Below are positions 9,387 to 18,032 of a stretch of 64,000 nucleotides of DNA, piece by piece; the first letter of the stretch is position 1; each line of letters begins with the position of its first letter. The DNA is taken from positions 186,001 through 250,000 of the forward strand of contig CALSOP010000002.1 of NCBI GenBank assembly GCA_943788005.1. Reading direction: 5' to 3'. The stretch comes from an uncultured Gammaproteobacteria bacterium. GTDB taxonomy: Bacteria > Pseudomonadota > Gammaproteobacteria > Eutrophobiales > Eutrophobiaceae. The position numbers and the translations under genes are program-made. The notes below the pieces were generated by a model. It was not told the origin of the DNA, did not search any database, and saw nothing but the letters and a program-made list of their open reading frames with translations.

Positions 9387-10250
9387 ATGTTTAACCGTAT
9401 CGGAATAATCACCAATTCTGGCGTCAAAGCCATTCAAACGACATTAGCTGAGTTGCTTGAATACCTTAAGTTCCGTGAACGAACAATCATTCTGGATACA
9501 TGTTGTGCTGACTTGCTAGACGACCATAATTTTGATGTTTTTGAAGCCAGTGATCTAGGGAAACATTGTGATCTCGTCATCGCCATTGGTGGCGATGGCA
9601 CCATGTTGATGGCGTCACATATACTTTGTGATTTCAACGTCCCATTACTAGGTATTAACCTCGGTCACGTTGGTTTTCTGGCAGATATCCCGGCAGATAA
9701 CATCGCCAGCAATATGGATGAGATTTTAAATGGTCAGTATGTCGAAGATGTGCGCTTCCTGCTGAGAGGTCAGGTTTTTCGGGGAGAAGAATGTATATTT
9801 GAAGGTAGTGCCATCAACGATATTATTATCCAAAAATGGAATATCGCTCGTTTGGTAGCGTTAGAAACTTATATCAATGGGACATTTGTTCATACACATC
9901 GATCTGACGGTATGATTGTTTCATCACCGACGGGTTCTACTGCTTATGCACTTGCAGCTGGCGGACCGATTGTCCACCCATCCCTTGATGCCTTGTTATT
10001 GGTGCCTATTTGTCCACATTCATTGACTAATCGCCCGATAGTTGTCGACGGTAATAGTCATATTGAGGTCGTTATTGGTAACAGAGAAGTTGATCAAGCA
10101 CATCTTACTTTAGACGGAGAGACAAAGATGGAACTAGTCCCCAGTGATCGTGTTCGGGTAGAAAAGAAAAACAAGAACATAAGATTAATTCACCCACCGA
10201 ATCACGATCAATTTCATATCCTGCGCGAAAAATTGAACTGGAGTAAATAA
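9387..10250 (+). CDS. nadK: NAD kinase
   Basis: NadK phosphorylates NAD+ to NADP+ and is the only source of NADP in most bacteria. Starting at the ATG at 9387 (MFNRIGIITN) gives 287 residues, the usual size; the frame stays open further upstream to 9264 but that part does not look like NadK and overlaps the CIRCE site. The signature motif AIGGDGTMLMA and the second NAD-binding segment SSPTGSTAYALAAGGPIVHP are intact. recN follows after 2 bp, the conserved nadK-recN arrangement of gammaproteobacteria. Confidence 0.96.
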   Translation: MFNRIGIITNSGVKAIQTTLAELLEYLKFRERTIILDTCCADLLDDHNFDVFEASDLGKHCDLVIAIGGDGTMLMASHILCDFNVPLLGINLGHVGFLADIPADNIASNMDEILNGQYVEDVRFLLRGQVFRGEECIFEGSAINDIIIQKWNIARLVALETYINGTFVHTHRSDGMIVSSPTGSTAYALAAGGPIVHPSLDALLLVPICPHSLTNRPIVVDGNSHIEVVIGNREVDQAHLTLDGETKMELVPSDRVRVEKKNKNIRLIHPPNHDQFHILREKLNWSK

Positions 10251-10252
10251 GC

Positions 10253-11923
10253 TTGTTACGACAACTCGTCATTAGTGATCTGGCTGTTATAGATAGTCTG
10301 AATATTGATTTCAAATCGGGAATGACTGTTCTAACGGGCGAAACAGGCGCAGGTAAATCTATCTTACTTGACGCATTAGGACTGGTGCTGGGCGACAGGG
10401 CTGATACTAATGTGATCAGGGGCGGCACGGATAAAACGGATATCACAGCAATCTTTTCCATCAACAACAATCCCTATATTAATGATCGCCTTAACGAAAT
10501 GGAGATAGCATCTGATGATGAGTTATTTATTCGACGAACGATTAATAGAGATGGTCGTTCACGAGCTTATTTAAATAACACACCTGTACCGGTTCAAACC
10601 TTACGCGAAATTGGCGAATACCTGGTAGATATCCATGGTCAACACGCACACCAATCATTATCTCGACCAAAGACTCAACGCGAAATACTCGATCAGGCCG
10701 GGTCTTATGATTCTTTGCTAAGTGATGTTGCGGATCATTTTCATCAATGGAAACTGGTAAACGAACAACTCGAAAACTTCGAAACAAGCGGAGATGGTTT
10801 TGAAGCACGCTTATCCTTCCTCAAGTATCAAATAGATGAACTTACTCAGCTTGATATTGGCGAATCAGAATATGAATCACTTATGGAAGATTTTAAACGC
10901 CAATCGCATTCGCAAGACTTGATTGCAACATGCCAACAAGTCTTGACTGAGTTATCAGAATCAGACGCTGCAATGATTAGCCAACTATCTCAACACCAGC
11001 GCGCAATAACTGAGCTATGCAAGATAGACAACTCACTTGAAAGCATTAATAGCCTGTTAGATAGTGCTGCCATTCAAATCAATGAGGCATGCTCAGAATT
11101 AAAAAACTACATTGATCGATTTGATTCGGATATCAGCCAGTTAAATATAATAGAAAGCCGTCTGGACAAAATTCATGAACTGGCTCGAAAACATAAGATA
11201 AAGCCTGAAGCGTTACCTGAACAACTGGTTTTACTCTCATCACAACTAGATCAAATGGAAGGTGGACAGGAACAACACGAAATACTGCAAAAAAAGAAAA
11301 GCGAATTACTTCATAAGTACAAAAAGCTTGCGGAGAAACTCAGCGAAAAAAGAAAATCTACTGCAAATAAAATTTCAATAGCAGTAACGGACAAAATGCA
11401 AGATCTTGGGATGGGTGGAAAATTTAATATCAACATTGAAGCAACAGAAGACTTAGATGAGGTAACCCCACATCAATTCGGTATAGATAAAATTTCTTTT
11501 GAGGTATCTACCAATCCCGGTCAACCATTAAGACCCATCGCTAAAGTTGCTTCTGGTGGTGAATTATCCCGCCTTAGTCTTGCCATTCAGATCATTGCAT
11601 CAAAAGATAATGGTGTGCCCACCATGGTATTTGATGAAGTCGATGCGGGCATCAGTGGTGGCATTGCAGAGATAGTTGGCAAATTACTGAATAGCCTGGC
11701 TGAACATCGTCAAATATTTTGTGTTACACACCTCGCACAAGTTGCTTCCTGTGGTCACCACCATTTGCGTGTGATAAAAGAAAGCAAGAAAGGACAAACC
11801 TTTACCCAGGTTATTGAACTTGCCGATCAGGAACGAATTGATGAAATAGCCCGCATGTTGGCCGGCATGGAAGTCACCAATGAAAGCCGTGCCAATGCCG
11901 CGCAAATGCTTGAATCTGTATAA
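10253..11923 (+). CDS. recN: DNA repair protein RecN
   Basis: RecN is an SMC-like ATPase that acts at double-strand breaks together with RecA. The start is TTG at 10253, 2 bp after the nadK stop, with GGAG about 10 nt upstream. The 556 residues show Walker A GETGAGKSILLDALGL near the N-terminus, a central coiled coil of about 300 residues interrupted near the middle, the ABC signature SGGELSRLSLA and Walker B MVFDEVDAGISGG. Length and order are normal (E. coli 553). Co-transcription with nadK is implied by the spacing. No LexA-type operator was looked for exhaustively. Confidence 0.96.
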   Translation: MLRQLVISDLAVIDSLNIDFKSGMTVLTGETGAGKSILLDALGLVLGDRADTNVIRGGTDKTDITAIFSINNNPYINDRLNEMEIASDDELFIRRTINRDGRSRAYLNNTPVPVQTLREIGEYLVDIHGQHAHQSLSRPKTQREILDQAGSYDSLLSDVADHFHQWKLVNEQLENFETSGDGFEARLSFLKYQIDELTQLDIGESEYESLMEDFKRQSHSQDLIATCQQVLTELSESDAAMISQLSQHQRAITELCKIDNSLESINSLLDSAAIQINEACSELKNYIDRFDSDISQLNIIESRLDKIHELARKHKIKPEALPEQLVLLSSQLDQMEGGQEQHEILQKKKSELLHKYKKLAEKLSEKRKSTANKISIAVTDKMQDLGMGGKFNINIEATEDLDEVTPHQFGIDKISFEVSTNPGQPLRPIAKVASGGELSRLSLAIQIIASKDNGVPTMVFDEVDAGISGGIAEIVGKLLNSLAEHRQIFCVTHLAQVASCGHHHLRVIKESKKGQTFTQVIELADQERIDEIARMLAGMEVTNESRANAAQMLESV

Positions 11924-12083
11924 CATTTAAAAATAAAATCTAACGTTGCACTAATTCTAAAAACAAGGATTAATCCCCCTGTTCTTTTCCGTATTTTTGA
12001 TATGTCCCAAACTAAATACATTCGCTAAAGTGTAATTAATGATAAAGTACGCCGCGTATGATTCTCTCTGCTTTATATACTTA

Positions 12084-13091
12084 ATGAAATTACTATTACA
12101 ACTTTCTCTGATCATTTTGTCTGCGACAACGTCAGTATCGGCGCAAGATAGGATCACCGTCAAGACAGCAAACATAGCTGATGTTGCGAGCTACCCAGAA
12201 CGATCTGCGCCTGCAACCGTCATTAGTTTGAATGTCAGTACAATTAGTGCACGTATCGCTGCTCAAGTAGATGAACTACCTATACGTGTCGGAGACATTG
12301 TTGAGAAGGACAGTGTCCTCGCCAAATTAGATTGTTCTGATTACAAACTTGCCAGTAGCGAATCAAAAGCAAGGCTTGATGGACTTAAGGCACAAATTGA
12401 ACTTGCTAAACGTCGTCTTGAACGGACGAAAAAATTAACACTAAAAAGATCTGTCTCAGAAGAAATCCTTGACGAACGTGAATCTGACCTGGCTGTGCTT
12501 AATACCGATTACCGTGCCGCAATGTCTAAAGTTAAAATGGCAAAACTAAATGAGTCTCGCTGTGTAGTAACAAGTCCCTTTTGTGCTTTAATTAATGAAC
12601 GCTCAAGCGCGATTGGTCAATACGCGAACACAGGTACAGCACTCGTCAAGATCATGGATATTGAGCAATTGGAAATCTCTGCACAAGTCTTCAATCGTGA
12701 TTCTGAACAAATCAGTCTATCGGAAAAGTTATTTTTTGAGCATGCGGATATCCGTTATCCGGTTTCTCTAAGAACAGTTATCCCGGCAATTAATCCTGAA
12801 ACACGCAACCGTGAAGTACGTCTCTTATTTATCAATGATCCGGCTCTGCCCGGTTCGGCAGGGAAGCTTATATGGCGTGACAAACGTGCACATATTCCAG
12901 GAGAATACCTTTTACGCCGCAATAATGAATTAGGCGTTTTTACTATTGAAAATGATATAGCTCGCTTTATACCCGTCCCATCAGCTGAAACCGGACGCGC
13001 TAGCCCAACGTCACTAGCGACTGAAACACCGATTGTGATTGAAGGCCATTTTTCTTTGAAAGAAGGTGACGCCGTCACTGTTGCTAATTAA
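12084..13091 (+). CDS. RND efflux periplasmic adaptor (membrane fusion protein)
   Basis: The adaptor links an inner-membrane RND pump to an outer-membrane channel. The ATG at 12084 starts a good signal peptide (MKLLLQLSLIILSATTSVSA) and gives 335 residues; the frame opens 15 codons earlier but that would spoil the signal. A biotinyl-lipoyl half motif (ISARIAAQVDELPIRVGDIV), a short alpha hairpin (about 85-150), the second lipoyl half (RCVVTSPFCALINERS) and a beta-barrel domain follow in the usual order. The RND gene follows after 2 bp. No outer-membrane factor lies in the window, so the pump probably uses a shared TolC-like channel. Confidence 0.9.
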   Translation: MKLLLQLSLIILSATTSVSAQDRITVKTANIADVASYPERSAPATVISLNVSTISARIAAQVDELPIRVGDIVEKDSVLAKLDCSDYKLASSESKARLDGLKAQIELAKRRLERTKKLTLKRSVSEEILDERESDLAVLNTDYRAAMSKVKMAKLNESRCVVTSPFCALINERSSAIGQYANTGTALVKIMDIEQLEISAQVFNRDSEQISLSEKLFFEHADIRYPVSLRTVIPAINPETRNREVRLLFINDPALPGSAGKLIWRDKRAHIPGEYLLRRNNELGVFTIENDIARFIPVPSAETGRASPTSLATETPIVIEGHFSLKEGDAVTVAN

Positions 13092-13093
13092 CT

Positions 13094-16000
13094 ATGAGTT
13101 GGTTAGAACGTTTTTTAAATAACCATGTCCTGGCGAATCTTACTTTTGGCCTTGTCTTAGTCATTGGTTTTTTATCTTATGGGCAAATGCCCCGTGCGAA
13201 AGATCCTGAAATAAATTTCAACTGGGTCAACATCACCACCTTCTTGCCCGGTGCATCATCAATCGATGTCGAGAAACGCATTACTGATCCAATAGAAGAC
13301 ACTATCAGGCGTTCAATTCAAGATATTCGTTTTATTTCCAGCACTAGTCGTTCAGGCATCTCAAATATTCTGATTCGTTTCAATCAACTTGATGAACGCA
13401 CCTTTGATAAACGTCTAAACGACCTGCGCCGTGAAGTACAAAATACGTATACAGACGAGTTACCTGATGAAGCAGAAGATCCCTTTATCTTCGAAGTCAC
13501 CACATCGAACGCTTTTCCTTCAGCCAGCGTTGCTGTTACCAGTGCTGGTGATGATGAAAACTTAAGACGACAAACACGTAATATCAAAAAAGACCTAGAG
13601 CGCGTAAAAGGTGTCGACCGAATTAATGATTTGGGACTGAACGACCCGGAACTGCATATCAAGTTTTATCCGGAACGCCTGGATGGTTTAGGTATCACAC
13701 CCGCAGACTTGGCTGATACTGTAAGAACTTACTTTCGTGATGTTTCTGCTGGAGATGTAAAAACAGATGATGGTCAATGGATAGTAAGAATAGAAGGAAC
13801 AAATGCCGATCCCGGCACACTGGCAAATTATCCGGTCGTCACAGCAGAAGGTATCGTCCCATTAGGTAATCTTGCTGAATTAACTCGTGCTACTGAAGAA
13901 CCAGCTGAAATTGTCCGATTTAATGGAGAACCCGCAACCTTACTAGCGATCACTAAACAAGCCGATACAAACGTCCTTGATTTGGTTGACGATGTTTCAA
14001 ATTACATTGAACAACGTAATGAATACAGCGACGCGACAGGCGTCAGTTTATTACTAGTAGACGACCAAACTATCAGCACACGAGAAGCATTAAACTTAAT
14101 GCAAAACAACGCTTTAATTGGCCTTGCTATGGTGCTGTTGGTCACTTGGGCATTTTTAGGAACGCGCATAGCACTCCTTACCAGCATAGGTATTCCATTT
14201 ACACTCGCTGGCACATTCTGGGTTTTAAATTCCTTTGGTTTATCACTGAACAACATGGTTTTGTTGGGTGTCGTAATTGCCCTCGGCATGATCGTAGATG
14301 ATGCTGTCGTTGTCGTAGAGTCTATTTATCAACGTATACAAAACGGTGCAACTGGTTTAAAGGCTGCAACGGGTGCATTGAATGAAGTCTTTGCACCAGT
14401 CACCACCTCCGTAATGACGACTATGGCAGCATTTTTACCATTGATGTTGTTACCCGGCATTCTTGGTGAGTTCATGAAGGTTATTCCTATCGTTGTCACC
14501 TTAGCGCTTGCGATTAGTTTGCTTGAAGCTTACTGGATGCTCCCTGCTCATGTTGTTGCAGCAAAACTAAACCTATCAAAACCCTCTTGGCAACAACGAA
14601 AAAGGGAGGCAACGACACACTGGATCCGAATCAAGTACACACGGCTTTTACTTAAAGCATTGCGTTATCCAGTTCGTTCTATTATCACTGTATTGTTTGT
14701 ATTCGGTCTTGCAGTTGGCACGATAGCGAGTGGACATATACGTTTTAATTTTTTTGAAGCAGATGCCCTGCGTTTATTTTATGTCAACATTGAAATGGCA
14801 CGTGGCACAACACTAGAAGAAACCAACCGTGTACTACAAAAAGTTGAACTAGAAACACTCAAACAAATTGACGAACATGAATTACGTGCTTCAATCATTT
14901 ACTCAGGCCAACAATTTACCGAGACTGAACCTTTGTTTGCCGATACCGTCGGCCAAATTATGATTAGTCTCAATCCAGATGATGATAGCAGTCGTAGTGT
15001 CGATGAAATTGCTGATGCCGTTGAAGCAAATGTTCTAGATATCCCCGGACCAACAAACATATCTTTATTACGCATGAAAGATGGTCCACCAACATCACGG
15101 CCTATTAGTGTAAAGATTCGTGGTGATGAGTTTGAAGAAATTAGAAATGCTGCAAATTCATTAGTCAATTTTCTCGAAGCTGACCCTTTATTTAGTAACG
15201 TCACACTCGATTATCGGCCGGGGAACCCCGAATTAGTTCTACGCTATGATGGTGAAGCAATAAAACGTGCTGGTATTGACCCAACTGTCTTGAGTCGCAG
15301 CATACAAGCCTTTGTTGATGGTGAAATTGTTAACGATTTTCAGGATCAAGGCGAAGAAGTTAAGCTCCGTGTGTTAGCCAAACAAGATGATTGGACTGAT
15401 ATTGAAGAGCTGTTACGACAAACTATTTCTTTGCCCAACGGACGCTCAATTGCGATAGGTGAACTGGTTATTCCAGAACATGGTTATGGTCAACACAATA
15501 TCCGTCATTATAATTTCCGTAGAACCATTACGCTGGAAGCCGATATAGATAAGGCACAAATAGATACAGTCGCTGCTAATGATTTGATAGTCGAAGAATG
15601 GAAGTCACTACAAAAGCAATTCCCGAGTATTGATCTGGATTTTTCTGGTGTACTTGATGATATCAATGAAAGCATGAGTGCAATTGGTACTTTATTTCTG
15701 TTTGGCGTTGGATTGATCTATATCATTCTCGGCACACAATTCAGAAGCTATTGGCAACCACTTTTAATTCTGGTTACCGTGCCATTGGCATTCACCGGGG
15801 TTGTACTTGGCTTATTAGTAACAAATAACCCGATCAGCCTTTATACCTTGTATGGCGTAGTCGCCTTGGCCGGCATATCTGTCAATGCCGCAATCGTACT
15901 TATCTCTGCCGCAAATGCCCGCTTACACGCGGGCATGAGTCTACTCCATGCGACCGTTTATGCTGCGCGTCGTCGCGTCATTCCTATTTTGATTACATCG

Positions 16001-16183
16001 CTCACAACCATTGCTGGGCTTTTTTCCTTAGCCACAGGTTTGGCAGGCTCGTCTCTTATCTGGGGACCGGTGGCGACAGCTATCGTTTGGGGTTTGGCTT
16101 TTTCCACAATCTTGACTCTATTTGCAATTCCAATGCTTTACCGTTTGTTTATGGGTGCAGCAAGTAAATCAATTGCGCAATAA
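13094..16183 (+). CDS. RND-family efflux transporter permease (AcrB/HAE1 superfamily)
   Basis: The 1029-residue protein has the RND layout of two repeats, each with one TM helix, a large periplasmic loop and five to six TM helices. Visible landmarks are the N-terminal MPRAKDPEINFNWV / PGASSIDVEKRITDPIE, the TM4 motif VIALGMIVDDAVVVVESIY with the proton-relay Asp pair, and the second-half GVVALAGISVNAAIVLI. It starts 2 bp after the adaptor gene. It is closest in style to the divergent HAE1-like pumps with an N-terminus beginning MSWLERFLNNHVLANL rather than to AcrB proper. Substrate unknown. The pair interrupts the recN-bamE order conserved in enterobacteria. Confidence 0.93.
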   Translation: MSWLERFLNNHVLANLTFGLVLVIGFLSYGQMPRAKDPEINFNWVNITTFLPGASSIDVEKRITDPIEDTIRRSIQDIRFISSTSRSGISNILIRFNQLDERTFDKRLNDLRREVQNTYTDELPDEAEDPFIFEVTTSNAFPSASVAVTSAGDDENLRRQTRNIKKDLERVKGVDRINDLGLNDPELHIKFYPERLDGLGITPADLADTVRTYFRDVSAGDVKTDDGQWIVRIEGTNADPGTLANYPVVTAEGIVPLGNLAELTRATEEPAEIVRFNGEPATLLAITKQADTNVLDLVDDVSNYIEQRNEYSDATGVSLLLVDDQTISTREALNLMQNNALIGLAMVLLVTWAFLGTRIALLTSIGIPFTLAGTFWVLNSFGLSLNNMVLLGVVIALGMIVDDAVVVVESIYQRIQNGATGLKAATGALNEVFAPVTTSVMTTMAAFLPLMLLPGILGEFMKVIPIVVTLALAISLLEAYWMLPAHVVAAKLNLSKPSWQQRKREATTHWIRIKYTRLLLKALRYPVRSIITVLFVFGLAVGTIASGHIRFNFFEADALRLFYVNIEMARGTTLEETNRVLQKVELETLKQIDEHELRASIIYSGQQFTETEPLFADTVGQIMISLNPDDDSSRSVDEIADAVEANVLDIPGPTNISLLRMKDGPPTSRPISVKIRGDEFEEIRNAANSLVNFLEADPLFSNVTLDYRPGNPELVLRYDGEAIKRAGIDPTVLSRSIQAFVDGEIVNDFQDQGEEVKLRVLAKQDDWTDIEELLRQTISLPNGRSIAIGELVIPEHGYGQHNIRHYNFRRTITLEADIDKAQIDTVAANDLIVEEWKSLQKQFPSIDLDFSGVLDDINESMSAIGTLFLFGVGLIYIILGTQFRSYWQPLLILVTVPLAFTGVVLGLLVTNNPISLYTLYGVVALAGISVNAAIVLISAANARLHAGMSLLHATVYAARRRVIPILITSLTTIAGLFSLATGLAGSSLIWGPVATAIVWGLAFSTILTLFAIPMLYRLFMGAASKSIAQ

Positions 16184-16193
16184 TAGAAGCTAA

Positions 16194-16592
16194 TTACTTT
16201 GGTTTCACATACAACACAAGGCTATGTTCAATCAGGTCATAACCATGCTCATTAGCAATTTCTTTTTGTAAACGTTCAATCTCTTCATTTTTAAATTCGA
16301 TTACCTCGCCAGTATCTAAGCAAACCATATGATCATGGTGTGCACCCTGATCCAGTTCAAACACAGAATGGCCGGAATCAAAGTTGTGGCGAATCACCAA
16401 TCCCGCTGTCTCAAATTGAGTCAATACTCGATATACCGTCGCCAATCCAACTTCTTCACCAAGTCCTAATAATGTTTTATAGACATCTTCAGCACTCATA
16501 TGTCGCTCATTCGAGTCTTCCAAGATCTGTAAGATTCGGATTCTCGGTAAGGTTGCCTTAAGACCGGCTTTTTTTAAATCTGTCGCTTCCAA
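16194..16592 (-). CDS. fur: Ferric uptake regulator Fur (TTG start)
   Basis: Fur is the Fe(II)-dependent repressor of iron uptake. The frame contains an upstream ATG (16631), but a GGGAGG ribosome site lies 5 nt before a TTG at 16592 and the protein from there (EATDLKKAGLKATLPRIRIL) aligns with the normal Fur N-terminus; 132 residues result. The winged helix is VGLATVYRVLTQFETAGLV and the metal site HHDHMVCLDTGEVIEF. The second Cys of the CxxC zinc motif found in E. coli is Thr here and the C-terminus has no further Cys, as in Pseudomonas-type Fur ending LVLYVKPK. It is divergent from bamE, a neighbour pair common in pseudomonads. Confidence 0.95.
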   Translation of the reverse strand: MEATDLKKAGLKATLPRIRILQILEDSNERHMSAEDVYKTLLGLGEEVGLATVYRVLTQFETAGLVIRHNFDSGHSVFELDQGAHHDHMVCLDTGEVIEFKNEEIERLQKEIANEHGYDLIEHSLVLYVKPK

Positions 16593-16760
16593 GCAAACCT
16601 CCCTGCATGAAAAAGAGTGGATATTCATCACAATAAATAGTGCGAATTGGCGCTGAAGTATACTTTAAGTCATAATAAATGTCGTTGAGGAATTCCACTG
16701 CAACAGTTATCCTGCCTGATATTTCTCCTTATTAACTAGCCATAAACATTAAGTCTTTGC

Positions 16761-17306
16761 ATGAAAAAATTAGCTATATTCTTTATTTCCCTTGTATTTC
16801 TTGGCGCGTGCACCAAAAGCTTCGACGGTGGTTACGAAATGCCTTTACTCTATAAGATTGATATTCAGCAAGGTAATGTTATTGAGCAAGAGATGCTCGA
16901 TAGGCTTAAACCCGGCATGGATAAAAATCAGGTGAAATTCATCATGGGTACGCCGGTACTAATAGACCCATTCCATAACAACCGCTGGGAATATATTTTC
17001 AGTTTCCAGGAAGGTGGAGGCATCAGGGAACAGCGTCATATCACGCTACACTTCGATGAGGATGAAGAAAAGCTTACCCATGTCACCGGTGATATTAAAG
17101 CTGCTGATGGGAGCAGAGATGTTAATCAAATTGTCGAGGCAGATGCTGTGGTCGTGCCTAAATCAGACAGAAATAAAAAAGGCTTTTTTGGTCGCCTACT
17201 TGATACAGTCAACCCATTTGATGATGATGATAACGCCAATCCATCCAGTGACGATGAGACCGAACCACTAGAAGACAACAAAATCGATCCGTTGGGCGAT
17301 GAATAA
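16761..17306 (+). CDS. bamE: Outer membrane protein assembly factor BamE (lipoprotein), with acidic tail
   Basis: BamE (SmpA/OmlA) is a lipoprotein of the BAM complex that inserts beta-barrel proteins. The N-terminus is a lipoprotein signal with lipobox LGAC (Cys at residue 17). The fold follows: LKPGMDKNQVKFIMGTP, then NNRWEYIFSFQ and ITLHFDED. The protein has 181 residues against about 113 in E. coli; the extra 60 residues after the conserved domain are a linker containing FFGRLLDTVNPF followed by a strongly acidic, probably disordered end (DDDDNA, DDETEPLEDN). Similar extended tails occur in other non-enteric BamE proteins. It is convergent with rnfH (2 bp gap) and divergent from fur. Confidence 0.92.
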   Translation: MKKLAIFFISLVFLGACTKSFDGGYEMPLLYKIDIQQGNVIEQEMLDRLKPGMDKNQVKFIMGTPVLIDPFHNNRWEYIFSFQEGGGIREQRHITLHFDEDEEKLTHVTGDIKAADGSRDVNQIVEADAVVVPKSDRNKKGFFGRLLDTVNPFDDDDNANPSSDDETEPLEDNKIDPLGDE

Positions 17307-17308
17307 AG

Positions 17309-17596
17309 TTACTTATTTTTTGCTCGCCGGCGTCTAGCTTCTTTGGGGTCTGCTTCTAAAGGACGATAAATCTCGATGCGATCACCTTCGCAAAGCTCAG
17401 TATCTAAGGGTTGAATCTTGCTGAACACACCTACTTTATTAACTTTTAAATCAATCTCGGGAAAATGACTTAATACGCCTGAACGATTAATGGCCTGATG
17501 AATATTGCTGCCTTGTGGTAATTTCAGCGTCAATCTATTTTGGCTTCCGGGCTTAATATAAATGAGCTCTACAGTAACGTCCTCTTTCTCAGCCAT
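17309..17596 (-). CDS. rnfH: RnfH family ubiquitin-like protein
   Basis: RnfH is a small beta-grasp protein of unknown exact role, found almost always with ratA. The start MAEKEDVTVELIYI at 17596 gives 95 residues and overlaps the end of ratA by 8 bp, indicating translational coupling; an earlier ATG in the same frame (17626) would lie deep inside ratA. Conserved family features are LPQGSNIHQAINRSG and the C-terminal GDRIEIYRPLEADPKEARRRRA. No Rnf complex genes are in the window. Confidence 0.93.
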   Translation of the reverse strand: MAEKEDVTVELIYIKPGSQNRLTLKLPQGSNIHQAINRSGVLSHFPEIDLKVNKVGVFSKIQPLDTELCEGDRIEIYRPLEADPKEARRRRAKNK

Positions 17597-18020
17597 ACAC
17601 ATCTCGCGCTCGTTTGATAAAAGCATCGACTAAAGAATCAGTAATCTTTTTAAAAGCCGCACCGAGAGCATGTTTTAATAATTTATTTTTAAACTCAAAC
17701 TCCATTTCCAGTAACACCTGACAACCACCATTTTCATTTTCCAAAAACTGCCAGTTACCATACAACTGTTTAAACGGTCCTTTAACAAGTTTCATAATAA
17801 CGGAAGTATCAGGGTCAATTATATTAGCTGTTGTGAATGTTTGTTTTAATTTGCCGATTGCGATTGAAACAGAAGCCACCGTAGAATTGTCTTTAGACTC
17901 TAGTATATTGGCGCCTGTACACCAGGGAAGAAAGTCCGGATAGGATTCAACATCACAAACCAAAGAAAACATTTGGTGTGCACTATATGTAACCTCTGCT
18001 TGCTTGTTTATTTTAGTCAC
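17589..18020 (-). CDS. ratA: RatA/COQ10-like START-domain protein
   Basis: This 143-residue protein of the SRPBCC (START) fold is annotated in E. coli as toxin RatA, reported to bind 50S subunits, and is related to the mitochondrial ubiquinone-binding protein Coq10. The family signature is clear: MFSLVCDVESYPDFLPWCTG at the N-terminus, GPFKQLYGNWQF in the middle and the C-terminal helix DSLVDAFIKRARDVYG. It overlaps rnfH by 8 bp. In enterobacteria ratA directly adjoins smpB; here about 6.4 kb of transporter and kinase genes separate them. The COQ10-like role in respiration is the alternative view of its function. Confidence 0.93.
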   Translation of the reverse strand: MTKINKQAEVTYSAHQMFSLVCDVESYPDFLPWCTGANILESKDNSTVASVSIAIGKLKQTFTTANIIDPDTSVIMKLVKGPFKQLYGNWQFLENENGGCQVLLEMEFEFKNKLLKHALGAAFKKITDSLVDAFIKRARDVYG

Positions 18021-18032
18021 TGCCTGAACCAG

